From an uncultured Verrucomicrobiales bacterium (GTDB taxonomy: Bacteria; Verrucomicrobiota; Verrucomicrobiia; Verrucomicrobiales; Akkermansiaceae): a stretch of DNA of 20,118 nucleotides. The notes beneath the pieces were generated by a model. It saw only the letters and a list, made by a program, of their open reading frames with translations, searched no databases and was not told the DNA's origin. Within the stretch, counting starts at the first letter, position 1. Every line of letters begins with the position of its first letter. This document shows positions 6,790 through 16,300 of this stretch, piece after piece. The translations under genes were made by a program, and so were the position numbers. The stretch spans positions 1-20,118 of the forward strand of contig CALBVA010000043.1 of assembly GCA_937969125.1 (NCBI GenBank), given 5' to 3'.

Positions 6790-8061
6790 ATGGCACGCGC
6801 TTCAAATCTCACAATGTGTTCCTTCTGTGGTAAAAGCCACTCAGAGGTCAAAAAGCTCATCGCCGGCCCCGGCGTTTATATTTGCAATGAGTGCATTGAT
6901 GTTTGCTCCACCATTCTCCGTAAGGAATTGGCCGGTGACATTGACCCGCCCGAAGATTTCACAGGCCTTTTGGAGGACGGCGTGCCGACTCCAGCAGAGC
7001 TCTATGCTCACTTGAACGAGCACGTCATCGGGCAGGAAGATGCCAAGAAGGTCCTTTCGGTCGCTGTTTACAACCACTACCAACGCCTCCGCCAGCATGA
7101 GGATGCCGGTGACGAGTTTGCCGATGTGGAGATTGAAAAATCCAATGTCCTCCTTCTCGGACCGACAGGTTCAGGAAAGACCCTTCTCGCCAAGACTCTC
7201 GCCCGCTTACTCGATGTTCCTTTCTGTATCGTAGATGCCACCACGCTGACCGAAGCCGGATACGTCGGTGAGGATGTGGAAAACATCATCCTCCGACTAC
7301 TGCAATCCTCCGACTTCGATGTCGAGCGCGCCGAACGCGGAATCATCTACGTGGATGAGATCGATAAAATCGGTCGCAAGACTGAAAACGTCTCGATCAC
7401 CCGTGATGTCTCCGGCGAGGGAGTCCAGCAAGCTCTCTTGAAGATCCTTGAGGGCTCGATTTGTAATGTCCCGCCCCAGGGAGGACGAAAGCATCCCCAA
7501 CAAGAATACATCCAGGTCAACACCGAGAAGATTCTCTTCGTCTGCGGTGGAGCCTTCGTCGGTATGGAGGACATCGTCCGCCGTCGTCTCGGAAAGCGGG
7601 TTCTTGGATTCAATGCTGTAGAAGTCGAAGAGACCGAGGAAGCAGAGGAAATCGCTCTTCTGCGACAGGTCCGCGCAGAGGACCTTCTTCACTTTGGCCT
7701 CATCCCGGAATTCATTGGCCGCCTTCCTGTCCTGACTTCTCTTCGGAAGCTGACAGAGGAGGAATTGGTCCAGATCCTCACCGAGCCGAAGAACGCGCTC
7801 ATCAAACAATATCAAAAGCAGCTTTCGATGAATGGCGTGAAGCTGAAGGTGACTCCAGCCGCCCTCACCGCTGTGGCGAAGCAAGCCATCGAGCGAGGCA
7901 CGGGTGCCCGAGCGTTACGCTCCATCTTTGAGGATCTCATGCTCGATGTCATGTTCGAGGTTCCCTCCAAGGAAGCCATTGAGATGGTCACCATCAATGA
8001 AGACACCGTCACGACCGGCAAATCACCCGTGATGAAGAAGCGACGTTCGACGGCTGCTTGA
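6790..8061 (+). CDS. clpX: ATP-dependent Clp protease ATP-binding subunit ClpX
   Basis: ClpX is the hexameric AAA+ unfoldase that feeds substrates to the ClpP peptidase in the cytoplasm. The 423-residue protein is complete. It has an N-terminal zinc-binding domain with C10, C13, C32 and C35, and Walker A is GPTGSGKT at 124-131. The pore loop is GYVG at 157-160, and Walker B is YVDEID with D189 and E190. The RKH substrate-entry loop is at 233-235 (GGRKHP). The ClpP-docking tripeptide is LGF at 272-274 (IGF in E. coli), and the sensor-2 region is GTGARALRS. Because the docking loop is intact, a ClpP partner should be encoded elsewhere. In many bacteria clpP and tig lie directly upstream; here ispE does. 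The N-terminus MARASNLTMCSFCG supports the ATG at 6790. Confidence 0.98.
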   Translation: MARASNLTMCSFCGKSHSEVKKLIAGPGVYICNECIDVCSTILRKELAGDIDPPEDFTGLLEDGVPTPAELYAHLNEHVIGQEDAKKVLSVAVYNHYQRLRQHEDAGDEFADVEIEKSNVLLLGPTGSGKTLLAKTLARLLDVPFCIVDATTLTEAGYVGEDVENIILRLLQSSDFDVERAERGIIYVDEIDKIGRKTENVSITRDVSGEGVQQALLKILEGSICNVPPQGGRKHPQQEYIQVNTEKILFVCGGAFVGMEDIVRRRLGKRVLGFNAVEVEETEEAEEIALLRQVRAEDLLHFGLIPEFIGRLPVLTSLRKLTEEELVQILTEPKNALIKQYQKQLSMNGVKLKVTPAALTAVAKQAIERGTGARALRSIFEDLMLDVMFEVPSKEAIEMVTINEDTVTTGKSPVMKKRRSTAA

Positions 8062-8090
8062 TCGGCTTTCCGCCAAAAACTTTTAAAGCA

Positions 8091-8121
8091 AAACCCCGAA
8101 GGTCGCCCTCCGGGGTTTTTT
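8091..8121 (+). terminator. Terminator between convergent clpX and the minus-strand gene
   Basis: CCCCG (8094-8098) pairs with CGGGG (8111-8115). The stem continues inward with AGG/CCT around one A-C mismatch and closes a TCGC tetraloop. Six T residues follow (8116-8121), and the AAA before the stem can extend the pairing with them. It lies 30 bp after the clpX stop. The minus strand also shows a short T run after the same stem, so it may act in both directions for the gene ending at 8160. Confidence 0.88.
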
Positions 8122-8159
8122 GTGGGATTCACTTAAAAAAAATTACTCTGCGCTTGCGG

Positions 8160-9413
8160 CTATCCCTGACGAACGAGCAGGACAATGACGGCTACGAGCG
8201 CCCCGAGAACACCCACGCCAAGAAAAGCATTGAGACGGAAGGCCCGTCGTTGGATTTGCACGATACTCGCAGCTTGCTTAATGCCAGCCTCTCGAACCCG
8301 GTCATTGAGTTTTTCATAACGGGTGCTGCTGAGACGAACTTCACTACGAACTGTTTCCAGACTCTCATTGACGTCTCCCAGAACGACCTTAAGGCCTTCC
8401 ATCGTCTGACTGCTTCTTTCGCTGATCTTGGCAAGTTTACCCAGACTCCCATCGACGTGTACCATGGTATCGACGACCTGGTCATCACGATTGGACGCAG
8501 ACTCCAAACGACTGCAAATCTCTCCAAGAGCCAGGCTCATCTCTTTTTGGGAGCGACTCAGAGCTACGCTACCCTCGGACGGAGGCGACGGCAGGACATC
8601 CGTCAGGCTGACTTCGACCTTACGATTTTGCGAATCCTCCAGAATCCGGCACATCTCATTCACAGAATCGATGAGCTCGTCATGGCGCTTAATCAGGAGA
8701 TCATTGTCACCAGAACGCTCCAAACCACTCATACTGGCGGGCGGCACCAGCTCCACCGGAGTGGTCAGGCGGTCCATCATCGCAGCCGGGTCAGCCTTGA
8801 AATGTGGCTTTGGGGCTGCATTGACTGATTCGGTGGCCAGATTGACCCCCGACCCATCGATGGCTGGAGAAGCTTCGGGCTGGCGATCGTTCCCCGCTCC
8901 AAAGGGCGAATCGATCACAGTAGTGTCACGAACTGGTGAAGCCGGACGGATGGATGAGGCAACTTTGAAGGGATGATTAGAAGCCTGTCGGGAAATTGCG
9001 GCAGCGGCCGGGGAAGAGACCTGCGAGGCCCGGCGGCGGGTTTCCGGGTGACCTTTGGCATCAGCCCCTCCGAAGAATCGAGCGAGAAGGCTCTTTTTCC
9101 TTGGAACTGAAGCGACGCCCGCACTCGCCGTCCCGGCAGCAGGTCCGAAGGTCGGGGCGGACTGCCCAAGTTGGGACGGGAAAGGAGTCACGGTGTCCCT
9201 GGAAGGCGATGAGAATTCCACTTCCGGTGGTTTCACAATCGGCTGCGGTGGCTTTACTGTATTGGTATTTACGGATTGCGAAGTGTGCGGCTTCAGAGGC
9301 TTTTCCAGCGTAGCGGTCGCAGGGCTGGAGTCGGGGGAAGCCGGAAGGGATTTTGACGATCCGTCCTTCTGGCCAACCGCCGGACCTGGACTTGGTCGGA
9401 AGGTATTACTCAT
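8160..9413 (-). CDS. Proline-rich coiled-coil protein with C-terminal membrane anchor, unknown family
   Basis: The predicted protein has 417 residues and matches no family I recognise. Residues 1 to about 210 are rich in Pro, Ser, Ala, Thr and charged residues with little predicted order. This part includes the basic patch VPRKKSLLARFFGG, which could be a short amphipathic helix. Residues about 212-393 are rich in heptad-like Leu/Val/Met spacing with E, R, S and Q (for example RSQKEMSLALGEICSRLES), suggesting long helices or coiled coil. The last 24 residues are one hydrophobic helix (LNAFLGVGVLGALVAVIVLL) followed only by VRQG, so this looks like a tail-anchored inner-membrane protein with its bulk in the cytoplasm. 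The minus-strand reading is preferred over the plus-strand open frames in the same DNA because only it gives an organised protein and its stop abuts the shared terminator. Confidence 0.8.
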   Translation of the reverse strand: MSNTFRPSPGPAVGQKDGSSKSLPASPDSSPATATLEKPLKPHTSQSVNTNTVKPPQPIVKPPEVEFSSPSRDTVTPFPSQLGQSAPTFGPAAGTASAGVASVPRKKSLLARFFGGADAKGHPETRRRASQVSSPAAAAISRQASNHPFKVASSIRPASPVRDTTVIDSPFGAGNDRQPEASPAIDGSGVNLATESVNAAPKPHFKADPAAMMDRLTTPVELVPPASMSGLERSGDNDLLIKRHDELIDSVNEMCRILEDSQNRKVEVSLTDVLPSPPSEGSVALSRSQKEMSLALGEICSRLESASNRDDQVVDTMVHVDGSLGKLAKISERSSQTMEGLKVVLGDVNESLETVRSEVRLSSTRYEKLNDRVREAGIKQAASIVQIQRRAFRLNAFLGVGVLGALVAVIVLLVRQG

Positions 9414-9564
9414 AACCGTTGCAGAATATTAACTTTTCTTAACTAATCAATCTTCAAAGGAATTTTTATTCACATTCGCCCGCCACAGAGCTCTAAGCTC
9501 TGAACGCCAGAGGGAGTTTTTCCGGACTTGATCACCCCGCCATCCCCCCCAAGACTCCGCGCCC
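9414..9564. promoter_or_regulatory. AT-rich divergent promoter region
   Basis: This 151-bp gap separates two divergently transcribed genes, so it must hold both promoters. The part at 9419-9475 is clearly more AT-rich than its surroundings. For argH, TTGCAG (9419-9424) and ACTAAT (9442-9447) are spaced by 17 bp. For the minus-strand gene, TTGAAG followed by TAATAT is visible, but with too long a spacer (about 20 bp). TTAACT occurs twice, 10 bp apart (9429-9434 and 9439-9444). The hexamer calls are weak. Confidence 0.35.
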
Positions 9565-10911
9565 ATGTGGAAGGGCAGATTTTCTCAAGCAACCGCCGAT
9601 CTCGTTCAACAGTTCGGTGAATCCATCTCCTACGACTGGAGACTTTACCCGTATGATGTCGCAGGCTCCATCGCCCACGCCCGTGCGCAGGTGAAAGCGG
9701 GCCTATTGACCAAAGAGGAGTTTCACAAAATCGAGACCGGCCTGCGAGAGATTGAGACCGAGATCGCAGCCGGTGAGTTCGAGTTCTCAATCGAACTAGA
9801 GGACATCCACATGAACATCGAGTCAGCTCTCACTAAGCGGATCGGCCCGACGGGTGGCAAACTCCATACCGCACGCTCCCGAAATGATCAGGTGGCCACT
9901 GACACCAGACTCTATTGTCGTGCCGCCATTGATGAGCTTCTCATCCTGCTTCGCGATCTGCGCAGCTCCCTTCTCGACCGAGCCTCAAAATACGCAGGAA
10001 CAGTCATCCCCGGATACACCCATCTGCAACGCGGTCAGCCGGTCACCGTCGGCCACCACTTACTCGCTTATGTGGAGATGCTTTCGCGCGACGAGTCCCG
10101 CCTCATCGACACCCGGAAACGGGTCAATGTCTGCCCCCTCGGGTCAGGAGCTTTGGCCGGATCCACGATCAACCTCGACCGTGAACAAATCGCCGAAGAA
10201 TTGGGCTTCGACTCCGTGACCACGAACTCGATGGATGCCATCTCAGACCGAGATTATATCGCGGAACTCATTTTCAATCTCGCCCTTATCGGCGGGCACC
10301 TCTCACGTCTCTCGGAGGATCTCATACTCTGGTGCTCCAGCGAATTCGGCTTCGCGACCCTGTCCGACGCCCATACCACCGGGTCCTCATTGATGCCGCA
10401 GAAAAAGAATCCGGATGTCTGCGAACTCACCCGCGGAAAAACCGGGCGCCTTTATGGAAACCTCACCGCGATTCTGACGGCAATCAAGGGGCTACCATTG
10501 ACCTACAATCGCGACCTTCAGGAAGATAAAGAGCCTCTCTTCGACTCCATCGACACCTTGACTCTCGCGCTGAAGGTGAATACCGAAATGATCGCCGCGA
10601 TGACCATCAACGAGGAGGTCTGTGAAGCTGCCGCCTCGGATCCCCTTCTCCTCGCCACCGACCTCGCCGACTGGCTGGTGAAGGAAGGCATTCCCTTCCG
10701 GAGCGCTCACGAATTGGTCGGCAAGGCTGTCGCCGCATCCGTTACCAGTGGAACGCCGCTGGATCAACTCGACCTCACAGCAGTTGATCCAGCCTTCACG
10801 ACTGAAGCTTCAGCCGTCTTCGACCTGAAAATCGCCCTAGCGGCACGGACCAACCCAGGTGCTCCATCGGTCGAAAATGTGAAAAAGCAAATTGCCCGCT
10901 GGCAGGAATAA
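9565..10911 (+). CDS. argH: Argininosuccinate lyase
   Basis: ArgH splits argininosuccinate into arginine and fumarate, the last step of arginine synthesis; the active sites form at subunit interfaces of a cytoplasmic homotetramer. The 448-residue protein is close to the usual 455-465. Visible blocks are MWKGRFSQ at the N-terminus, EDIHMNIES, KLHTARSRNDQVATD with H101, GYTHLQRGQPVT with catalytic-site H153, and GSGALAGS. The fumarase/aspartase-superfamily signature is GSSLMPQKKNPD (273-284), whose serine lies on the mobile catalytic loop. The ATG at 9565 gives the canonical start; no Shine-Dalgarno sequence precedes it. No other arg gene is adjacent. It converges with uvrB, and I see no convincing terminator in the 165 bp between them; the GCGACATCGC plus T-run near 10920-10942 is too weak to call. 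Confidence 0.97.
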   Translation: MWKGRFSQATADLVQQFGESISYDWRLYPYDVAGSIAHARAQVKAGLLTKEEFHKIETGLREIETEIAAGEFEFSIELEDIHMNIESALTKRIGPTGGKLHTARSRNDQVATDTRLYCRAAIDELLILLRDLRSSLLDRASKYAGTVIPGYTHLQRGQPVTVGHHLLAYVEMLSRDESRLIDTRKRVNVCPLGSGALAGSTINLDREQIAEELGFDSVTTNSMDAISDRDYIAELIFNLALIGGHLSRLSEDLILWCSSEFGFATLSDAHTTGSSLMPQKKNPDVCELTRGKTGRLYGNLTAILTAIKGLPLTYNRDLQEDKEPLFDSIDTLTLALKVNTEMIAAMTINEEVCEAAASDPLLLATDLADWLVKEGIPFRSAHELVGKAVAASVTSGTPLDQLDLTAVDPAFTTEASAVFDLKIALAARTNPGAPSVENVKKQIARWQE

Positions 10912-11013
10912 TATAACCCGCGACATCGCTGGCCTCTTTTTTCAGACCCGCTTCAAAGCGTGTTTAGAATCACTTTTAGAGATCTCGCATCGGCCGCAAG
11001 AAAAGGAGAAAAC

Positions 11014-11031
11014 ATGAAGCGGCCATTGTAA
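11014..11031 (+). other. Five-codon mini-ORF with a strong ribosome binding site
   Basis: In the argH-uvrB gap, AAAAGGAG (11001-11008) stands 5 bp before an ATG that opens the five-codon frame M-K-R-P-L followed by TAA. GGCCGC (10992-10997) and GCGGCC (11019-11024) could pair, placing the ribosome binding site and start codon in the loop. It is the only strong Shine-Dalgarno-plus-ATG arrangement I saw in the window. It may be a relic of a lost gene or coincidence; a functional peptide is not claimed. Confidence 0.2.
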
Positions 11032-11076
11032 TTAAGCGCGGATGAGTCAGTCGAGATTTACGGGGGTGACTGAGGG

Positions 11077-13272
11077 TTACTTCTTTCGGGCGCGCTTCTT
11101 TTTGGCGAATTTGTAGGGAGCCATGGTCCTTGGTTTTTCGTCGGGCTTTTCGAGGCCGGCCCGTTTTTTGAGTTCGGTGATTTGGTCGCGGAGGTGAGCT
11201 GCTTTTTCGAATTCGAGTTGGGAGGAGGCCTTTTGCATTTCGTCTTCCATCTCGCGGATGACTTCGACGGCGTTGTAGACCATGTCATCTTCGGCGACCA
11301 TGGAGCTATTGAGTTCCTGGCCGGTCTTTGAGGTGACCTCGCGATCATGGAGGCTTTTTTGGACCGCGCGGACGACACTCTGCGGGGTGATGCCGTGCTT
11401 TTCATTGTATGCTTTTTGAATGCGACGGCGGTGCTCGGTGACATCGATGAGGCATTGAATGGAATCGGTGATAGTGTCACAGAAGAGGACGCATTCACCA
11501 TTAACGTGACGGGCGGCGCGACCGGCGGTCTGGATGAGGCTGGTCTCATTGCGAAGAAAGCCCTCCTTATCTGCATCAAGGATACAAACGAGCGAGACTT
11601 CGGGAAGGTCGAGGCCCTCACGGAGAAGGTTAATCCCGACGAGAATATCGAACTCGGCGGCGCGGAGGGCACGGAGGATTTCGACACGCTCGATGGCATC
11701 GACGTCAGAGTGAATGTAGCGAACTTTCAAGTTCGCGCCCTGAAGGTATTCGGTGAGATCCTCGGCGGTCTTTTTGGTGAGTGTCGTGATGAGAACGCGT
11801 TCCTTCTTTTCGACACGCTGGAGACAAAGCTCGATGGTGTCATCAATCTGAGCCTTGAGCGGCTTCATGATAAGGACGGGATCCAGTAGGCCGGTGGGTC
11901 GGATGATTTGCTCCACGATGAGCTGGCCGCCGGTGCGAGAGACATCGAAGTCATCGGGATCTTCTGCCGAGCCGCTGGCATTCACAGTGAGACGCTTGAA
12001 GAAGGTGGGATCGAAGTCTTCCTCCTTACGCGATTTGATGGGGATATAGGTTTTATTATCAGGGCGCGAATTGACGATTTCAAACGGGCCAGGAGTGGCG
12101 CTGACGTAGAGGCGGCGTTTCGTCATTTTCATGTATTCATCAAAGCGGAGGGGACGATTATCCATGGCGCTGGGAAGACGGAAACCGTGGTCGACGAGGA
12201 CGGACTTCCGGCTTTTATCGCCCTCAAACATGCCGCGTACCTGCGGGAGGGTGGCGTGAGATTCGTCAGCGAGGAGGAGGTAGTCATCGGGGAAAAAGTC
12301 GAGGAGGGTGTAAGGCCGCTCACCGGGTTTCCGACCGGTGATGTGGCGGGAGTAATTCTCAATGCCCTGGCAGAAGCCCATCTCCTGCATCATTTCGAGA
12401 TCGTATTCGGTACGCATGCGGATGCGCTGGGCCTCGATGAGTTTCCCCTCTTTTTCGAACCAAGCGATGCGGTCATCGACCTCCTGACGGATGGCGACCA
12501 TGGCCTTGGTGAGCTTATCCTTCGAGCTGACGAACTGCTTTGCGGGATAGAAAACGTAGTGGGTCATTTCATCAATGACATGTCCGCTCATGGTATCGAT
12601 GGAGGTGATGCGCTCGATCTCATCGCCGAAGAACTCGACACGAATGGCGGTTTCTTCGAGGTAGGCCGGGCGGACTTCGACGACGTCTCCCCGCACACGG
12701 AAGTTGCCGCGCTGGAAGGCAATGTCATTCCGCTCGAAGAGGAGGCTGACAAGCTGGGCGAGGAATTCATCCCGGCTCACTTCCTCACCCTGCCGAATAC
12801 CGAACATCATGTCCTTATAGTCCTGCGGATTTCCGAGGCCGTAGATGCAGGAGACGCTGGCGACGACAATGACATCCTGCCGCGTGATGAGAGAGCCCAT
12901 TGTGGAGAGGCGGAGTCTCTCGATCTCTTCATTGATGGAGGAGTCCTTCTCAATGTAGGTGTCCGAGCGCGGGATGTAGGCTTCGGGTTGGTAGTAGTCG
13001 AAGTATGAGACGAAATACTCGACGGCATTGTGGGGGAAGAAGGCCTTGAACTCTGAATACAACTGCGCCGCGAGCGTCTTGTTGTGGCTCATGATGAGGG
13101 TCGGCTTCTGAACCTCCTGGATGATATTGGCCATGGAGAAGGTCTTACCGGAGCCGGTAACGCCGAGGAGAGTCTGGTGCCGGTTCCCGGCTTTGATCGA
13201 CTTCACAAGCTTAGCAATGGCCTGCTCCTGGTCACCCTTCGGGCCGAAATCGCTGACGAGTTGAAAATCCAC
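11077..13272 (-). CDS. uvrB: Excinuclease ABC subunit B
   Basis: UvrB is the damage-verifying helicase-like subunit of nucleotide excision repair; it is loaded by UvrA and recruits UvrC. The 731-residue protein is complete. Walker A is GVTGSGKT at 37-44. The DNA-clamping beta-hairpin region is YFVSYFDYYQPEAYIP at 86-101. The DESH Walker B box is at 336-339, and the RecA-like second domain (LLREGLDLPEVSLV) follows. A UVR motif near residues 672-703 (EMQKASSQLEFEKAAHLRDQ) is the UvrC-binding segment. A lysine/arginine-rich tail (KFAKKKRARKK) lengthens it beyond the common 660-700. The start is GTG at 13272, supported by the canonical MDFQLVSDFGPKGDQ N-terminus; there is no Shine-Dalgarno sequence. 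No convincing SOS (LexA) box is visible in the 94-bp gap it shares with the divergent DUF1800 gene. Confidence 0.97.
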   Translation of the reverse strand: MDFQLVSDFGPKGDQEQAIAKLVKSIKAGNRHQTLLGVTGSGKTFSMANIIQEVQKPTLIMSHNKTLAAQLYSEFKAFFPHNAVEYFVSYFDYYQPEAYIPRSDTYIEKDSSINEEIERLRLSTMGSLITRQDVIVVASVSCIYGLGNPQDYKDMMFGIRQGEEVSRDEFLAQLVSLLFERNDIAFQRGNFRVRGDVVEVRPAYLEETAIRVEFFGDEIERITSIDTMSGHVIDEMTHYVFYPAKQFVSSKDKLTKAMVAIRQEVDDRIAWFEKEGKLIEAQRIRMRTEYDLEMMQEMGFCQGIENYSRHITGRKPGERPYTLLDFFPDDYLLLADESHATLPQVRGMFEGDKSRKSVLVDHGFRLPSAMDNRPLRFDEYMKMTKRRLYVSATPGPFEIVNSRPDNKTYIPIKSRKEEDFDPTFFKRLTVNASGSAEDPDDFDVSRTGGQLIVEQIIRPTGLLDPVLIMKPLKAQIDDTIELCLQRVEKKERVLITTLTKKTAEDLTEYLQGANLKVRYIHSDVDAIERVEILRALRAAEFDILVGINLLREGLDLPEVSLVCILDADKEGFLRNETSLIQTAGRAARHVNGECVLFCDTITDSIQCLIDVTEHRRRIQKAYNEKHGITPQSVVRAVQKSLHDREVTSKTGQELNSSMVAEDDMVYNAVEVIREMEDEMQKASSQLEFEKAAHLRDQITELKKRAGLEKPDEKPRTMAPYKFAKKKRARKK

Positions 13273-13366
13273 GCGGGAGACTACGGGAAGAATCCTTCTT
13301 GTCCAATGTCACAGGACGTGCCAACCTGATCGAGAGGCTCCCCAAAAAATCTCTCTTAAAAAGACG

Positions 13367-16300
13367 ATGAAGGCTTCAATATTATTCCTACTAGGAGCGG
13401 CTCCGGCATGGGCAGGCTTCCTACCGCTGTTTGAAATCGGAACCAATGACCGCTCGGCAAACGAGTTTGGTCGTGAACGGGGAGGCTTTCAAGAAGCGCC
13501 AGGCAGTGCCACGGAACGGGACGATCATTATTATCTGAAGGGAAGTTATGGAGGGGCAATTGGCACGCTGACGGAAGATGAGCCGGTGGAAAATTTCGAG
13601 AGGGCTCTGACCTCGAATGATGAGCGGATTGTCATTCACTTTAATCTCAGCTCTGAGCAAGCGACGAATACGGGCATCCTGCGGGTCGCGATGGACTTCA
13701 TATGGTCCGGGATGAATGACGATGGCCAGGTGGAGAATCAGGTGAGCCTAAGTGTGAACGGTCGGGCGGCTTCATTTACGAGCAGATCTTTTGTCGATTA
13801 TGAGGTCATCCATGCGCAGTTTCCGACGGAGGGACTGGACCTCGTCGCCGGGGCGAACTCACTGGAAATACGCCGCACCGGGGTAACTGAAGGATCCTGG
13901 GTGGCCATCGATCAGGTGGTGGCCTCGCTGCATCCCACAGGTAATCTGGATGACGATGACGATCAGCTGCCACTGTGGTGGGAGGAAGCCTACCACCTCT
14001 CTGATGGGAATAGAGCTGATGCAGGTGGAGATCTGGATGGTGACGAACTGACGAATCTGGAGGAATTCCTAAAGGGAACGAATCCGCGTCTGGCGGACAC
14101 TGATGCGGATGGATTATCAGACAGCGATGAAACGGTGAGCGATCCTCGTAATCCGGACTCGGATGGCGACGGATTACTGGACGGTGAGGAGGTCAATTCC
14201 AACCCGCTTCTGGTGGATACCGATACTGACGGAGCCTCGGATGCCTGGGAGATCTCGACGGGATACGATCCTAATGATGACAGCGAGACTCCGCCGGCGT
14301 GGGCGGGCGCGATTGGCATCAATTTCCGGAGCACTGAAGATGATGAAAAGGGAATCTGGCCGACCGGCTTTCCAAATGGCGTGGTGCCCCAGATAAATTG
14401 GAATCAGACGGTGCCGCTGCGCAATTACGGAGTGGAATCGGGCGAGCCTTTACTGACCGGCGGGAATGCCGAGATCGAAGGAGGGATCATTAATGCGAGT
14501 GGAGCGACCACCGGGATGACGGTGACCTTTACCTATGACGGGGCACAATCCACCGACGGATATCGGACTGCCGCTGATGGTATCTTCAATGGCTATCTCG
14601 CAAATGACACGACCTTCCCGGCGACACTAACGGTGAGCCAGATTCCAGCCGCGATTCAGACTTATGATCTCTACGTTTATCTCGCGACAAATTACGTGGG
14701 TCCGCTGGCCACAATCCGGAAAGATGGGGACTTCACAAAAGATGTGCTGGTCCGTCCGATGTCAGTCGGAGGTGAACTGGACTTCATCCCCTATCGCGCG
14801 AGTACGGGGCCTTCGGCACCATTGGCGAACTACGTCGTCTACCGCGGGCTGACAGAACGCGAATTCTCATTGGAGAGCTTTCGGACGGACGGGACTTCAG
14901 GGATCGCTGGGATTCAGATCGTGGATGTGGAAACAGACTCTGATGACGACGGCATTCCTGATTCCTGGGAGCTACGCTATCGGTCCGATGTCACCGCAGA
15001 TGCTGACCCGGACGATGACGGGCTAGAGTGGCTGGCGGAGTTCGAAGCAGGGAGCGATCCTTGGAAGGCTGACACGGATGGGGATGACTTATCCGACTCT
15101 GCCGAGGTGGCAGCCGGGACTGATGCGAATCACGCCGATACTGATCGGGATGGATTGTCCGACTTCGACGAACTGAATCATCCGCTGAAGAGTAATCCGC
15201 TCACGGCGCAAAGTGACGGGAACGGATTAGACGACATCGCGGAACGCGAGCAGTATGCGGATCCGCTGGACGATGATTTCGGGAACCTGCCAGTGCCGAC
15301 TTATCCCGCACCTGGGCAGGTGCTCTGGGAAATGACCGACCTGCAATTCGTAAAAGATCACGGCGACGCGATCGAGAGTGACAGCGGAACGAACCGGGAC
15401 TTCATCGACTGGCGGGTGGAGAATTTCACCGTCAGCAGGAGCACTGCACTCCGGCTGCGAATTCCGCGCCGGGGCCGGAAGATGGTCTTCAATGTCTCCA
15501 CAGGTGCGGGGGCGAGCTTCACGAGAAACGGGAATAACTTTGGGAGAAGCGATTATGAAACGGATCTGACACGAGCGATGGGATTTGTGGGATTTGGAAA
15601 TTGTGACACGTCCGATCCCCTAACCTTCCGGATGCTCGCCACCAATGGCGGGGGTGAAAATAATTGGACGGTGGTCTTTTCCATCTTCAACCAGCGAACA
15701 AACCTAACCATCGCAAGCCTATCAATCGAGGAGTGCTCAGCTGCTGAATCAGTGGCAAATCAGACCGCCATGTGGGGCAAGGAAGAACCGGAAGAAGGAG
15801 AGGAGGAAGAGGAAGCTCGCTCCCGACTGATCTTAGCCGAGGGCATCAGACTCTTCCGCACGAAGACTCCTATTGAACAACTCCCGGGATTTGAAGGCTG
15901 CGCGGACGCCGATAATGATGGCATGACTGATGCATGGGAAACCCTCCACGGCCTCAATCCAAATGATCCATCGGACGCCGATCTGGACTCCGACGGGGAC
16001 CAGCTCACCAATGTGGTGGAGGCGATCTTAGGATCGTCGCCAAAAGACGATGACAGCGATAACGACGGAGTATCGGACCTGTTCGAAGCGGATCAATTCA
16101 CAGACCCTAACTCAGAATACTCCTTCCCTCCCCTCTTCTCCAGTCTGCCCGCCATGAGCAATGACATTAACGGAAATGGAATGTCGGACTTGTGGGAATC
16201 GCGTTACGGAGTGACGGGCCTTTCTCCGGATGGGGACGCCGACGGCGATGGATTCACGAACCTCGCTGAGGCGGGATTGGGAACTGATCCTTTCGACGCA

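Noticed and set aside
8058..8828. Plus-strand open frame (256 codons) after clpX
   Set aside because: It runs through the terminator hairpin and then lies opposite the minus-strand gene at 8160-9413. The minus-strand reading gives a coherent coiled-coil and membrane-anchor protein, so this frame is a shadow.
11908..13008. Long plus-strand open frame (366 codons) antisense to uvrB
   Set aside because: It lies wholly inside uvrB, whose protein is unmistakable. High GC with C-ending codons on the coding strand suppresses stops on the opposite strand, and the translated product has no domain, signal or organised pattern.
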